Shown: positions 46,425 to 57,462, counted from the stretch's first letter. The stretch is DNA of 64,000 bases from Callorhinus ursinus (GCF_003265705.1 NW_020312968.1:6303558-6367557); one strand, 5' to 3'. Numbers and translations: made by a program. Notes: generated from the sequence alone by a model not told the origin.

Positions 46425-46620
46425 TTTTTTAAAGATTTTATTTATTTATTTGACAGAGAGAGAGCGTGAAAGAGGGAACACAAGCAGGGCGAGTGGGAGA
46501 AGGAGAAGCAGGCTTCCTGCTGAGCAGGGAGCCCAATGCAGGGCTTGATCCCAGGACCCTGGGATCATGACCTGAGCCAAAGGCAGACGCTTAACCAACT
46601 GAGCCACCCAGGCACCCCTC
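46425..46620 (-). mobile_element. CAN-SINE, second of a tandem pair
   Basis: Antisense copy closer to consensus than its neighbour and so probably younger. It is bounded by the second and third copies of the target 'ccacagtgattt'. Confidence 0.95.
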
Positions 46621-46682
46621 CCACAGTGATTTTTAACGATAATTTATTGTAAGGCTTTTCCCTATTCTTCCTCTTATTTCAG

Positions 46683-46828
46683 CTGCCAATGAACTGCAAG
46701 AAATCAGAGTGGAGCTGGAAAAAGTCCAGGAAAATGTGAAACTTGCACATGGCCATCCAAATGCAACAATGTCCCCAAGGAAGATAATATCCTGGGATTT
46801 GCTTGTAGCCCAGAACAAGAGAGCATAA
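46683..46828 (+). other. Candidate exon-like open frame, coiled-coil composition
   Basis: A strong acceptor-like sequence ('attcttcctcttatttcag', ending at 46682) precedes a 47-codon open frame at 46685-46825 that ends in TAA. The first 20 residues (ANELQEIRVELEKVQENVKL) have a Leu/Val heptad-like pattern with charged residues, as in a coiled coil; the remainder includes HPNATMSPRK. If real it would be a terminal coding exon or a retropseudogene piece. No known gene recognised and no other exon found in phase. Confidence 0.2.
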
Positions 46829-47573
46829 ACAAGCTTGGAAATGTAATCCTTTCTCATGGCCTTAGAATAACTAAAAGCATTTTTAGCAATGTTAATCTGG
46901 TCACCCTTTGAGTAAATATCCTTCTGATAATTGCATTTGTCATACAAGAAGGCAGGTTAAAAAACTGAAACCATCATGTTACTTGACATCCATGAGGCAT
47001 ATATTTGAAGGCATTTATTTCATGGATACACAAATGCATATATGCCAGTTTATCTTACACATCTATTTTTGTCCTCTAAAAGTTTTTTAAAAAATCACTT
47101 CACCATGTCGAGTTGAGATATAGGTTCTAGCTTTTAGGTAAAGCACATTCTCAAGATAAGCGACTTGTTAAATTTTGTATCACAGCTTGGGAATCTTCAA
47201 AACCATATCTTTGAAATCTGAAATCTATTCTTTCTGACTTTTGTGGGAAATAGACACATATCTTCCTATTTAGAGTTCTACCAAATCACTCTTTATAACT
47301 AAGACAAAACCCATCTTGGGTGTTAATGATTTAGACCTGACTTAAGGTGAAACAGCTGAGGAAAAATACTTTAAAAGAAATAAGACAACAAGACTATCAT
47401 TATCTTCATAAGAGCCTTAATACTATTTTAATCTAAAATAATTTTATACATATATGTATATATAGATAAATGGATATAATAGTGTGTGTGTGTGCTATAT
47501 ATATATAAAATATTTTGTGTGTTAAGAAACAATTGTATTACTTTATAGGTACTCACTCTTCAGCCACACATTC
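46829..47573. other. Unassigned sequence with TA/GT simple repeat
   Basis: AT/GT microsatellite-like DNA at about 47450-47515 ('tagtgtgtgtgtgtgctata'). Otherwise nothing recognised. Confidence 0.5.
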
Positions 47574-47574
47574 T

Positions 47575-47767
47575 TTTTTTTTAGAGAGAGAGAATGAGCA
47601 CGCGTGCACGTGAGCGGAGCAGGGGAAGAGGGAGAGAGGGAGAATCTTAAGCAAACTCCATGCTCAGCACAGAGCCAGACATGGAGCTTGATCTCACGAC
47701 CCCGAGATCATGACCAGAGCTGAAATCAAGAGTTGGACACTTAACTGACTGAGCCACCCAGGTGCCC
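47575..47767 (-). mobile_element. CAN-SINE, older copy
   Basis: Antisense. The body reads 'gcacgcgtgcacgtgagcgg' and 'atctcacgaccccgagatca', head 'gagccacccaggtgccc'. Flanks are only loosely repeated ('agccacacattct' and 'agacacatactt'). Confidence 0.9.
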
Positions 47768-48702
47768 TTGCAGACACATACTTAAATAAGTAATCTGCTG
47801 TTTTAGATTCGTTAAATGGCTGACCCCCCTCTTCCATACTGAGTTATGGCAGGCATAACTGGCTATGGAAAGCAAAACCCAAATTCACAGATGATACGGG
47901 GTTATTCCAGCTCACGCTGACTCGCAGTTTATGATCCTCTGCTTGTCTCACTCAGGCTCCATGTCCAGGTTTTCAACATTTGCTTTTACTAGAAGAGATC
48001 CAGTCCTGAAGCAACTCGTCACATGGTTGGCCAACAATAGCCATCAGTCCTGTCACCTCTTTCTTACTGGGTTTTGGCTTCTCACTTGGCTCTTAGAATA
48101 TTCTTCCTCTGGAGGTAAAAAACTGCTCCAGCCTGAGGCATTCTCTTGTCACAGGAGCTAATACCTGTCCATGTTCCCCATCCCCCTCATACCCACACCC
48201 ACGCCAATTCCCCCCAACACACACTCACACGCATGCAGAAACACAGGTGTACACACACATGCTTTCTTAGGCAGGAAATAAGGTTTAGTTTTCTAGGACT
48301 TTATTATTTATTTTACTTTCTTTCCTGTAGCTGGTAACTTCGAGTCACACTCAGTAGTTACGCAGGACACACTTGATGAAGACTCAGCCATCAGGTCTGA
48401 GTAGGCACACAACCACAGTGTTTAAAGGTAAGACAAAATGTTTCCTGTGTCTAATATCATCTAATATCATCTCTCATTTCTTATTTAGAAAAAAATAAGT
48501 AAAATTATTATAAGACGTGTATATCTCAAACAGGTCTTTTTAAAATTGAAAGCAAAAACAAAACAAAACCAAAAAACACCAAGAAACTCCTTTTTTATCG
48601 TAATAAGATGCTTAGTTCAAAAGCAGAGCTCTCAGAGAGAGAGAGAGAGAAGAAAAAGAAAAGGAAAAAGAAAAAGAAACACCCAATTATTTCTCTTTCC
48701 AG
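47768..48702. other. Unassigned sequence
   Basis: Contains a C/CA-rich stretch at about 48178-48258, a 10-base tandem 'ctaatatcat' at 48451-48470 and a purine tract at 48630-48680. The frame 47931-48161 is unsupported. Confidence 0.5.
48630..48680 (+). repeat. (GA)n and AAAAGG-rich purine tract
   Basis: About 50 bases almost entirely A and G. It creates a Lys/Arg/Glu-rich stretch in the overlapping open frames, which is an artefact. Confidence 0.85.
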
Positions 48703-48905
48703 TTGGCCTGGACAAAGTCAGAATGATGGCCCAGGCCATGCCAGAGGCGGTCACGTCCTTCATCAAGGTTATCCTGGAAGGGTCCAGAAAAACTGGAGGG
48801 CATTTCAGTTCTTTCCCTCATCAGAGTCTTTGCCCCTCAATTATCGGTTTTATAACTGATCTTCAATTACTAATAGAATTTTTGATTTTCAGGGGTGCAG
48901 TGTAA
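48703..48905 (+). other. Candidate exon-like open frame (weak)
   Basis: 'aattatttctctttccag' (ending 48702) is a good acceptor-like sequence. The frame from 48705 reads GLDKVRMMAQAMPEAVTSF, then continues to a stop at 48903-48905. The only nearby donor-like site (after 48767, 'caag/gttatc') is poor. No family recognised. Confidence 0.12.
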
Positions 48906-48970
48906 CTATCCGCTTTCTCACAGACTGCCATCAATTCCCTTGCTATATTTGCATTTTTAAATTCACTTCA

Positions 48971-49129
48971 GGGCCCCTGGGTAGCTCAGTCAGCGAAGTG
49001 TCTGCCTTTGGCTCAGGTCATGATCCCAGAACTGGTTCTGGGATCCAGCTCCCTGCTCAGTGGAAAGTCTGTTTGTCCCTCTGCGCTCACTCTCAAATAA
49101 ATATATAAGATATTTAAAAAAATTAAAAT
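48971..49129 (+). mobile_element. CAN-SINE, shortened body
   Basis: 'gggcccctgggtagctcagt' head, then a shortened B-box/CT-rich region with 'gatcccagaactggttctgg'. Target duplication 'aaattcacttca' (48959-48970) against 'aaatttacttca' (49130-49141). Confidence 0.92.
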
Positions 49130-49141
49130 AAATTTACTTCA

Positions 49142-49995
49142 GTATAACAAATATTTATTTTACTTTTACTATTCAACCTCAGATTTACTTCATTGCTTAT
49201 GAGATTCCCCTCTGTAAGCAATATCCTCTGAGACCTCATGTGGTAGTTAGTGGATGAATCATAGCAGAAACCACCATAGATGTTATGGAGAAAGAATGTT
49301 TCCAAACCTGGAACTGTCGATACTTATCTCTGATATAAGAGAGAATAGGAAAATAACTTTAATAGAGGAAAAAGTATTGTGAAAATAATCACATTATAAC
49401 TGAATAGTATTTCCGAAAATGCATAGAGTATCCCCAAAATGCATCTTGAAATGAATCAAATAATTCTATTTTTTAAGCTTCATAGCAGCTGATAAATTAC
49501 CAGGGAGTCCATAGGAAATATTTCAAGATGACTTGCAAATTAGTGAGTTAGCAAGCTAAGTTCAAAGCTCAAGAAACCCATGAAAATGTTCTGAGAAACA
49601 CTTAACTTTTGACTTTGCAAACCTTGGGAGAGGACTAATTTTATGACAAGAATTACATTACGGTATGCAATTATAAATATAAATTTAATTTTAATTTACT
49701 TTTATACCCCCAAACCCATACTGTTATTCCATACTTCTTTACAGTATTGATTTCATAGCATCATAGCAAATTAAACATGAGAATAGTTGGACAAAATCAT
49801 TTAAACTCACCAGAACAAAACATCAACTGTACATGTAAATTGTGACTTGGAGAATATATAAAAATATGACACTCACTGGCTGTAAAAGTAATTGCTGAAA
49901 ATCTTCCTGTTGTAGAACTTTCAAGAATCTATGCCCCTAAAATTGATGGTGATATAGTGACATTTCTCTAATATTTAGATCATTAATTAAACATA
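49142..49995. other. Unassigned AT-rich sequence
   Basis: Nothing recognised. Confidence 0.5.
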
Positions 49996-50011
49996 ATTAG
50001 TTACATTTCTT

Positions 50012-50204
50012 TTTTTTTAAGATTTTTTATTTATTTATTTGAGAGAGAGAGAGAATAAGAGAAAGCACGAGAGGGAAGAGGGTCAGAGAGAGAAGCAGAC
50101 TCCCTGCTGAGCAGGGAGCCCGATGTGGGACTCGATCCTGGGACTCCAGGATCATGACCTGAGCCGAAGGCAGTCGCTTAACCAACTGAGCCACCCAGGC
50201 GCCC
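50012..50204 (-). mobile_element. CAN-SINE
   Basis: Antisense copy of the 'ctcgatcctgggactccagg' variant also seen at 20.5 kb. Target duplication 'attagttacatttctt' (49996-50011) against 'attaattatgtttctt' (50205-50220), three mismatches. Confidence 0.93.
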
Positions 50205-50220
50205 ATTAATTATGTTTCTT

Positions 50221-51864
50221 TATGGGAGATTAATTTTATTTTTACAAGACAAGGGGATAACTCAGGGGTGGAGGTGGTGTACATTTTACTTTCATGGTAT
50301 TTATGGATAGCCACAATCCAGGGAAAGAATACAGTGGAAAAGTATCCTAGAATTATGATGGAAGATAGGAGATGCCTTGTGGATGCTGGGATGGAGCAAT
50401 TGGAAGTCTAGAGGGACAAATATTTGAAAATTCTGGAAAACCTAGCCCTCCAGAACACAGTTTGCATAATGTTCTCATTCTATTCCAGGCATAACAAGGA
50501 GTTTATGTGACATATATCTAGTGAATGGTGAGCTGGCATTCCTCAACTTCTCATCTGATGCTTTCAAGCATATCTTCCTTCAGCCCATCTCTTCAGAATA
50601 GACAGGTATTGCAAGGGAACATTTAACAGATGTGCAAGCAGCCCTATATGTGCCTTCCCAAACCTAAATTCAATTTACGATTCAAGAAAAATGAATCAAG
50701 TATGCATGCTTTTCTTATCTTTTATAGGAGAAAAGCATGGCTAATATAATGTATTTATTTGAAAGGATGCTCAGTAACATAGTAAAAGGTGACATGGTGA
50801 CATTTTAATATAGATTTTTTCTTCTCTTTACCATCATCAAGACTGTGGTTAATGTGTATAGCACAGTTGATTAGAACATTGGGATAATCATAGGTTTGAT
50901 TTCTGTGTGGGCTGCATGGTATACATCCCCCACTGGCCTTTAATTAAAGCAGCTAATTATCTTACAAATGCTAAGGGCAAGAAAATGCTGATGGATTAGT
51001 ATCTTAAATCTTGACAGCCTACTGAAAACAGATGTGGAATTATAATGGCCCCTATCAACTTTATCTATAAAGTATCCTATTGTTAATATCAAGTCTTAAT
51101 AAGCATTTAAATGTCATGATCTGTTTCCAATTTTATGCCTGTTTCTGTTTTTCGTTTTTGTTTGTTTGTTTGTTTGTTTTTTAACCCTCTGGTTGAAGGT
51201 TAAAGTTGAGCAGGTTAGTGCTAGGTTAATGATGAAGTTTGCTCTCAAAAGCTAGTGTATATAATTCTGATTACCTAAGTACAGGAGTGGTAAGGTCTAG
51301 ATGAATAATTTAAGTGGTTGCAGCATAGAGAACATCCATGGACAAAATGAAACATTTAATAAAAAATCTCAACAGCAGGCATATCTTAAAATAAAACAAC
51401 AGAATTATTTGTTAAAACATTATATGTCTATATGTGTTTTCACAAATCATAGAATCACAGAAAATGCAGGCAGTTTTAGCAGAAACTTTTTTTCAGCCTT
51501 GAAAAGAGAAAGCATAAAGTTTGAGAAACGATTTTGACTATTTCAAAATTGTCAGTAATGGTTTGCTAAAAAAGAAGTCAGGAAATAAAAATTGTGTTGC
51601 AACAGTGCAACAAAGCACAGCAGTTCCCTTGTTATATGGGGTGAGTTGGTGTTTCTACAGCACTGGGAGATGCAGACACCAGAGTGTAGCCCGAAACAAA
51701 CATGGTCTCAGCTCGCTTGTTGGATTTATTTTAAAATTTGCAAACCAACGTTTAACTGTGATGTCAGTATAAAACACAGTTAGTCGGTGTTACATACACA
51801 TCTGATCCGGTGACTCTCCTGACTCTTGAATTCTTCTCATAATTTCCCAACCTATTGACCATTT
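50221..51864. other. Unassigned sequence
   Basis: About 1.6 kb. A (TTTG)n tract lies at about 51155-51181. The pair 'tttaattaaa' and 'gctaattat' at 50939-50960 could bind homeodomain proteins. Frames at 51301-51783 are unsupported. Confidence 0.45.
51155..51181 (+). repeat. (TTTG)n simple repeat
   Basis: About five TTTG units ending in a T run. Confidence 0.85.
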
Positions 51865-51880
51865 AAACTTTGTCCATGGA

Positions 51881-52075
51881 GGGGCACCTGGGTGGCTTGG
51901 TTGGTTAAGCAGCTGGCTCTTGATTTCATCTCAGGTCATGGTCTAGGGGTCCTGGGAGCTCAGGGGCCTTGCTGGAGGATTCTTTCTCTCTTTCTCTCTG
52001 CCTCTCCCCCCTACTCCCATGCTCTCTCTCTCTCTCAAATAAATAAATAAATCTTCTTAAAAAAATAAAAAAAAA
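51881..52075 (+). mobile_element. CAN-SINE
   Basis: Exact 16-base target duplication 'aaactttgtccatgga' at 51865-51880 and 52076-52091. The B-box-derived part is shortened ('gtcctgggagctcaggggcc'). Confidence 0.96.
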
Positions 52076-52091
52076 AAACTTTGTCCATGGA

Positions 52092-52771
52092 TCTAATGGT
52101 GGAAGAGAATTTGAATAGTGGTTAGGTAGAAAGTTCAAAGCTTCTGTCAAAAATGATCTAATCAGTTTGAGCAGGTCCACATAATATATTGTGAAATCTC
52201 AGCTGCTCAGCAAAGAATCCATTATCTGCTCACAAAATGATGTTGAAATGTTTGAGCACAAGAAAACAGCTAACCTCAAGTTGGCAAACATTTGGTTTCA
52301 TGAAGACTGTGGAAGGATGTACGTGGGAATCATGAAAAATACGTTGAAGAGTTATGAATTTATGAGACATAATTCTTGAATTTTATTTTTTATGTTGTTC
52401 ACTAGTTAATGAAATTATTGCTTTCAATGTAGAATCATAGCTTTTAATAAATCCTACCTTATTGGAGATCTGTGTAGAGAAGAAAATTTCATGAAACATC
52501 TGAAAGCAAAGCAATTATATTCCTCTCCCTTTTAATATGCATTGCCAAGTTTCCTACAAATATCTTACTTTATTTTGATTTTCTGTGAATATTAACTTTC
52601 TCAAGATTGTGATTTTATTTTTAAAAATCTGACAATTTAAACTCATGGCTAGTAAAGGAACACCCTATCCTAATACATCCAAAGACACAAAAGTACTATT
52701 CTTTAAGGAATAATGGGACCCCAAAGTTTTAAAGTGGTTTTACTTAATATAATATGTTACGTGTTACTCAG
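52092..52771. other. Unassigned sequence
   Basis: The 62-codon plus frame 52191-52379 has an ATG and TGA but no recognised similarity. Confidence 0.45.
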
Positions 52772-52994
52772 AATGCATTAATTCCAGTATCAAAATGTAC
52801 TATTATGATCCTCAACGTCTTTGTGACTTTCTAAACTATGTTGTTTATGAATTTGTGGCACATCTTTTCAGAAATCTTCTGATGCCTAAAAGTCACTTGA
52901 ATCCTCAAGACCTAGAGAAATCAACACTGGATTGTATTAGAAATGGCAGACTCCCTAAAGTAATTACTGTTGGGTGTCCCACAATTGCTGACAG
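52772..52994 (+). other. Candidate coding exon with good donor
   Basis: A frame stays open for the whole 223 bases from 'gtgttactcag' (52771) to 'gctgacag/gtgaga' (52994), a textbook 5' splice site. The translation is protein-like, containing YYYDPQRLCDFLNYVVYEF and, near the end, LPKVITVGCPTIADR, which has the hydrophobic-strand-then-glycine look of a nucleotide-binding fold start. The acceptor has a poor pyrimidine tract. I do not recognise the gene; it may be a true exon, a decayed exon or chance. Confidence 0.25.
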
Positions 52995-53199
52995 GTGAGA
53001 TAATTTGTGACATTCATTCTGTACTTTGCAAATCTGTAATCTGTGTTCTGAATCTGTTTATAAACTGACCCAAGTGGGCTATTATAAAAAATAGATTTTT
53101 TCCTAAAATTACAAGTTATTTAAAGAATCAAATTGACATTAAGTAAATTCACAAATATTTGTTGAATGTTTTACTATGTGCCAGATGCTGTTTTTGTTA
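52995..53199. other. Unassigned sequence
   Basis: Nothing recognised. Confidence 0.5.
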
Positions 53200-53881
53200 A
53201 TCAGCTTTATCGTGGGATAATTTCACTAAAATGAGCTTTTCACAAAGATGAAGTTTTTTCCTTCTAAAATGACCCCTTTCAGTGTATAATTCAGTGAGTT
53301 TTAACAAATGTATATACCCGTGTAACAAATACCATGATCAAGATACAAACATTTCATCACTGGAAAACATTCCTTATCCCCACTCCGTCCTCTAAACAAC
53401 CATTGATCTTTCGATTATACAGGCCTATTCTAGAATTTCATATCAATGGAATTAGTCAGTAGGTACTAGTTTATATTTGGATTTTCCATTTTTAATCAGC
53501 ATAATGTTTTTAAGAATCACCAATGTTTTTTATTTCAGTAGGTCATTCCTTTCTATTGCTGAGTATTCCTGCTGTGAGGATAAACCAGAATTTGTTTGCC
53601 CATTTGCCTGTTGTTAGGCTATTGTGAACAAGTGTTATGAATATTTATGAACACATCTTTGTATAGACATGTTCTTAGTTCTTTTGAGTAAACATCTACA
53701 AGTAGAATTGCTGGGTCGTATGATAAACTCGTGCTTAACTTCCAAATGCTTTTTTAAACTCCAAAAATGCTGTTGTGAGAAAAAAGAATGGGTTTCTTCT
53801 CTCATCAAACACTTGCAAACTTACTTGGATATACATAAAAAATCCCAGAGCCTTGGTTTTCAAAAATTGAACTAAAATACA
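53200..53881 (-). mobile_element. L1M 3' end, antisense
   Basis: 'gagttttaacaaatgtatat', 'cccgtgtaacaaataccatg', 'tctagaatttcatatcaatg', 'ggtcattcctttctattgct' and 'tagaattgctgggtcgtatg' are in inverted L1M order from 3' UTR into ORF2. The 68-codon plus frame (53669-53875) is antisense L1. Confidence 0.88.
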
Positions 53882-54405
53882 AGGTATGTTAATTTTCTAC
53901 TGCTTTATAACAAATTATTACAAACTCAGTGGCTAAAAACAACATGCATATAACATCTGTTTCTGTGATTCATGAGTCCAGATGTAACTTAGTTGGCCTT
54001 CTGTTCAGGATCCCACAAAGTTGTAGTCAAGATGTTGGTCAGGTGGTGGTCCTTTGTAGAGTTTAGGATCCTCTTCCAAGTTCACGTGGCTGTTGGCAGA
54101 AATCAGGGTTCCTTATGGCTGTAGGACTGAAGTTCTTATTTTCTTGTCAGCTGTTATCAGGGAGCTGAGCTCAACTATTAGGGGCTAGTCAGTTCCCATG
54201 TGGCCCTTTCACACTTGGGGAAGGCCAGTATGATAATCTCTCTGACTTCCGCAGGAGGGCTCCAGTCCCTCTTCTAGAAGGTTCACCTAACTAGGCCTGG
54301 CCCACACAAGATAATCTCCCCTTTACTTAACTCAAAGTCAACTCATTATGGACCTTAATTATATCTGAAGGACTCCTTTTGCTATAAAATGTAACATAAT
54401 CATTT
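53882..54405 (-). mobile_element. MLT1-type LTR, antisense
   Basis: Starts 'aaggtatgttaattttctac' and 'tgctttataacaaattatta', continues 'actcagtggctaaaaacaac' and 'agtcaactcattatggacct'. This is the order of an inverted MLT1-like LTR abutting the L1 to its left. Confidence 0.8.
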
Positions 54406-54992
54406 CTTTGATTTTGGATTCGTTTCTTTTGAGTTATCATCTGAAATGAGTCTAAGTCTACTCTTGGATATATCTTACATTAATAATACTGTTCTCCCTT
54501 AGAATGAGACAAATATCAAAAGACACCCCTCACAACAGATGGCCCATAAACCTTCAGAAGAAACAGCAGAGGAGCTAAAAGAGAACTGGAAGGATAAACC
54601 AATAAAGAATTCTCCCTCTCAAATTTAAATGTAAACCAGGTCAAACTCTTCTTGATTTGGGAGAGAATGAGATGATGTAGTCCATAAACAGAATTGTTAA
54701 TAACATCTGGTTAAGCATAGACATAAAATTCAAAAGCTTGTCAAAGTCAGTTCCCATTAGACACAAGAGAGGTAATTTATCCCAAGCAAACTCTGCAGAT
54801 TGGTGGAGATTTGGGAATTGTTTCTTTAATCTGTTCAACTAATCCCAAGTGCTATGCCAGGTCTTAATTTTAGATTTTTGGACTATAACACTCAACTCTT
54901 TCAACACTGAATTAAATGCTACTTTATAACTTTCTGTGCTAAATTTATGAGGGTGGAAGGATATTTATTTCTTTTTTTAGCATTCATTTTTA
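54406..54992. other. Unassigned sequence
   Basis: Nothing recognised; the minus frame 54641-54838 is unsupported. Confidence 0.5.
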
Positions 54993-55005
54993 AAAGAAAC
55001 TTTTA

Positions 55006-55188
55006 TCTCTCTCTCTCTTTCTCTATTTTTGGGGGAAGGGACATAGGGAGAGAGAGAGAGAATCTCACACAGACTCCACGCTGAGCATGGAGCCCAACGT
55101 GGGGCCGGATCCCAGGACCCTGAGACCATGACCTGAGCCAAAATCAAGTGTCCAACACTTAACCGACTGAGCCACCCAGGCACCCTCT
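55006..55188 (-). mobile_element. CAN-SINE
   Basis: Antisense. Exact 13-base target duplication 'aaagaaactttta' at 54993-55005 and 55189-55201. The tail is replaced by a CT-rich stretch instead of the usual T-rich run. Confidence 0.94.
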
Positions 55189-55195
55189 AAAGAAA

Positions 55196-55315
55196 CTTTT
55201 AATGTATACATGATGATTTAATATATATACATGTTGTGAAATGATTACCATAACCAAGTTAATTAATGCACTTATCAGCTCTCATAGTTACCTTTTCTTT
55301 TTTATTACACTGGGA
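55196..55315 (-). mobile_element. L1M 3' UTR fragment, antisense
   Basis: 'tgttgtgaaatgattaccat', 'aaccaagttaattaatgcac' and 'ttatcagctctcatagttac' match inverted L1MB/L1MC-type 3' UTR. Confidence 0.75.
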
Positions 55316-56444
55316 AATGTTTCATCTTATCCCAAGGAGAAAATATAAAGTCAGAAATCCAAATGAATGCATTTCTAGAAAACTCCATAATAAATAATAA
55401 AAGAAAATAATTATATAAATTATTGAACAAATTATTTCACAAAGAAAGCATTTATGTTTGAATTTAGAATATTGTTAAATTACATGACTATGATCCAATC
55501 TCCCTGGTTAAAAAAAAATCAAATTAAAACCACAATAGAGGACCATGAATTTGTTTAACCCTTTGGAAAGTCAACTAAAATAATTTAGCCAAGGCTAAAA
55601 GATTCCACTATGGTGGAATGATAAGAAAGTTGGCTTCTCCTTTCTGCAGACCTGTTCCATATGACTCCCTGCATTATCCCATCCTTCCCAGTCTCTGGAA
55701 CATCATCACAAAGGCCCTTTCTGCACTTTATAAATTTGATCCCAGCTGAGGCAAAGAAAAACAAGCCTTCTAATATTTATTTTTATCCTTTCTGATAACT
55801 ATGAAACATAATGGGCAAACTGAGATATCATAACAAATAAAGTAAAACAAAAGAAAACAAAATGAAGAAACCAGCCACACCTGATATCAAAGCAAGATTA
55901 TCCAACTAAACTGGCAAGATCTTAGAGGATTATCAAGGGAATGTCAAGGGGTAGTTGAAATTTGATTCCAATTATCCTAATTGTCTAGAAATTATAATGC
56001 CATAGGAATAAAAACATATACAAACTGAATCTCAAACGTCCTTTCGAAAGCTAGATAACCCACTTACTACCTGTGATTTGAATGAGTTAATTAATGTCTA
56101 TATGTTAAAGTGTTCTTAGAATGAGGGTAAAAGAGTATCTCCATCAAAGGGTGTTATAAGATGAAAAGTGGAAAGATTTTAGGGATATGCCTGGTTGAGA
56201 GCGCATGCCCAATACATTTTAGCTACTACCATTATGTGGTAATCACAAACTTGAAACTGCATTAAAAACATTGTAAAAATAGGTAATGTTTTTTTCTACT
56301 GTACTATACATAATGCATTTTCTGCTCTGTATTGAGACAAGAAATACTGATTAAATATTTTCAAATATCTTTTCTAAGAAAAAAATATTAAGAATTTCAA
56401 GGATGGAAATAGTAACACTGCTTATTTGCAAATAATTTCATGTT
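55316..56444. other. Unassigned AT-rich sequence
   Basis: About 1.1 kb; nothing recognised. Confidence 0.5.
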
Positions 56445-56560
56445 TTCTAAATACTTAACTCAAAAGGCATTTATTAAGTTCCTACCTTGTAGAAACCCCC
56501 TTCTCTGCGCTCTAAGGCTATAGAAGTGAAGGAAAACACAGACTGTGTCCTCAGAGGTGT
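56445..56560 (+). mobile_element. Old interspersed repeat, family not assigned
   Basis: 'ggcatttattaagttcctac' and 'ctctaaggctatagaagtga' resemble the ancient repeat at 42.4 kb. Confidence 0.5.
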
Positions 56561-56574
56561 TATAATAACAGAAA

Positions 56575-56760
56575 ACATTTATTGCACATTTATTTAGTGC
56601 ATGGAAAAGTGCTCTGCCAAAGAATTTAGGTGCTTATGTCATTCAGTCCTCACATTACTGTGAGTTATGTGATGTAAGCCCTGCCTTTTTTCCAAGTGAG
56701 AATATAGAGACATGGAAGGTTGTGCAGGCTCACATCTATCTAGTGGGAAATCGGGGTTCA
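56575..56760 (-). mobile_element. MIR, antisense
   Basis: 'tcattcagtcctcacattac', 'gagaatatagagacatggaa' and 'tctagtgggaaatcggggtt' follow inverted MIR order. Confidence 0.75.
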
Positions 56761-56819
56761 GAGGAGTCCAGGCGGGGAAATATTAAACCTTAATATGAAG
56801 TATTAGTAGTTAACATATA

Positions 56820-57020
56820 GGGGCATCTGGGTGGCTCAGTCGGTTAAGTGTCTGCCTTGGCTCAGGTCGTGATCCCAGGGTCCTGGGATCCAGCCCCATG
56901 TCGAGCCCCTGCTGAGCCGGGAGCCTGCTTCTCCCTCTCCCTCTGACCCCCACTTGTGCGTGCTTTTTCTCTCTCTAGTGCTCTCTCTTTCTCTCTCAAA
57001 TAAATAAAAATCATTAAAAA
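56820..57020 (+). mobile_element. CAN-SINE
   Basis: Target duplication 'tagttaacatata' (56807-56819) against 'tagttaatatata' (57021-57033). Full-length. The 109-codon minus frame across its right end is antisense SINE. Confidence 0.95.
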
Positions 57021-57343
57021 TAGTTAATATATAAAACAATGCCTTTCTGAATCCAGTTAGCCATGAGGCATCACTTTTAAGGTGAAGACATAGGACCTGA
57101 CATGGACCTCTTTTTTCCCCATCCGCAGCCTGTCCACATGTCACAAAAGGGCTTCTTTTAGACAATCGTGCATGAGAATTACATTGAGAAAGTCAGAGTA
57201 TTTCTAACAGGTAAAGGGAAATAAAGAGAAATGAGTGGAAAAGCAACAAGAGGGAGGAAAGGGAAGAAGCTAAATGTTTGGGGAAAGAATCAGGGGTTTT
57301 GGGGTTTTAGTTGCTTAGGATTTGGGGCACTGTCAACCAGTAG

Positions 57344-57357
57344 CCAGTAGGTGGCGC
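57344..57357 (+). promoter_or_regulatory. CTCF core motif, full consensus match
   Basis: 'ccagtaggtggcgc' fits CCASYAGRKGGCRS at all 14 positions, on the plus strand, in sequence not assigned to any repeat. CTCF is an 11-zinc-finger chromatin architectural protein, and motif orientation directs loop polarity. A perfect core match is uncommon by chance in 64 kb, but occupancy cannot be read from sequence. The site has two CpG-free flanks and one internal CpG. Confidence 0.5.
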
Positions 57358-57414
57358 CTATAGTATGCATATTCCAACATCCAAAAAGGTGGTCTGGGTT
57401 CCCTTCTCCCGCTT

Positions 57415-57462
57415 ACAAAACAAAACAAAACAAAACAAAACAAAAGCAAAAAAAAAAAAAAT
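57415..57462 (+). repeat. (CAAAA)n and poly(A)
   Basis: About six CAAAA units followed by about 13 A. No SINE body precedes it. Confidence 0.9.

Noticed and set aside
48546..48905. 119-codon plus-strand frame as a single gene
   Set aside because: Its first half is encoded by a purine microsatellite (Lys/Arg run); only the later part was kept as a weak exon candidate.
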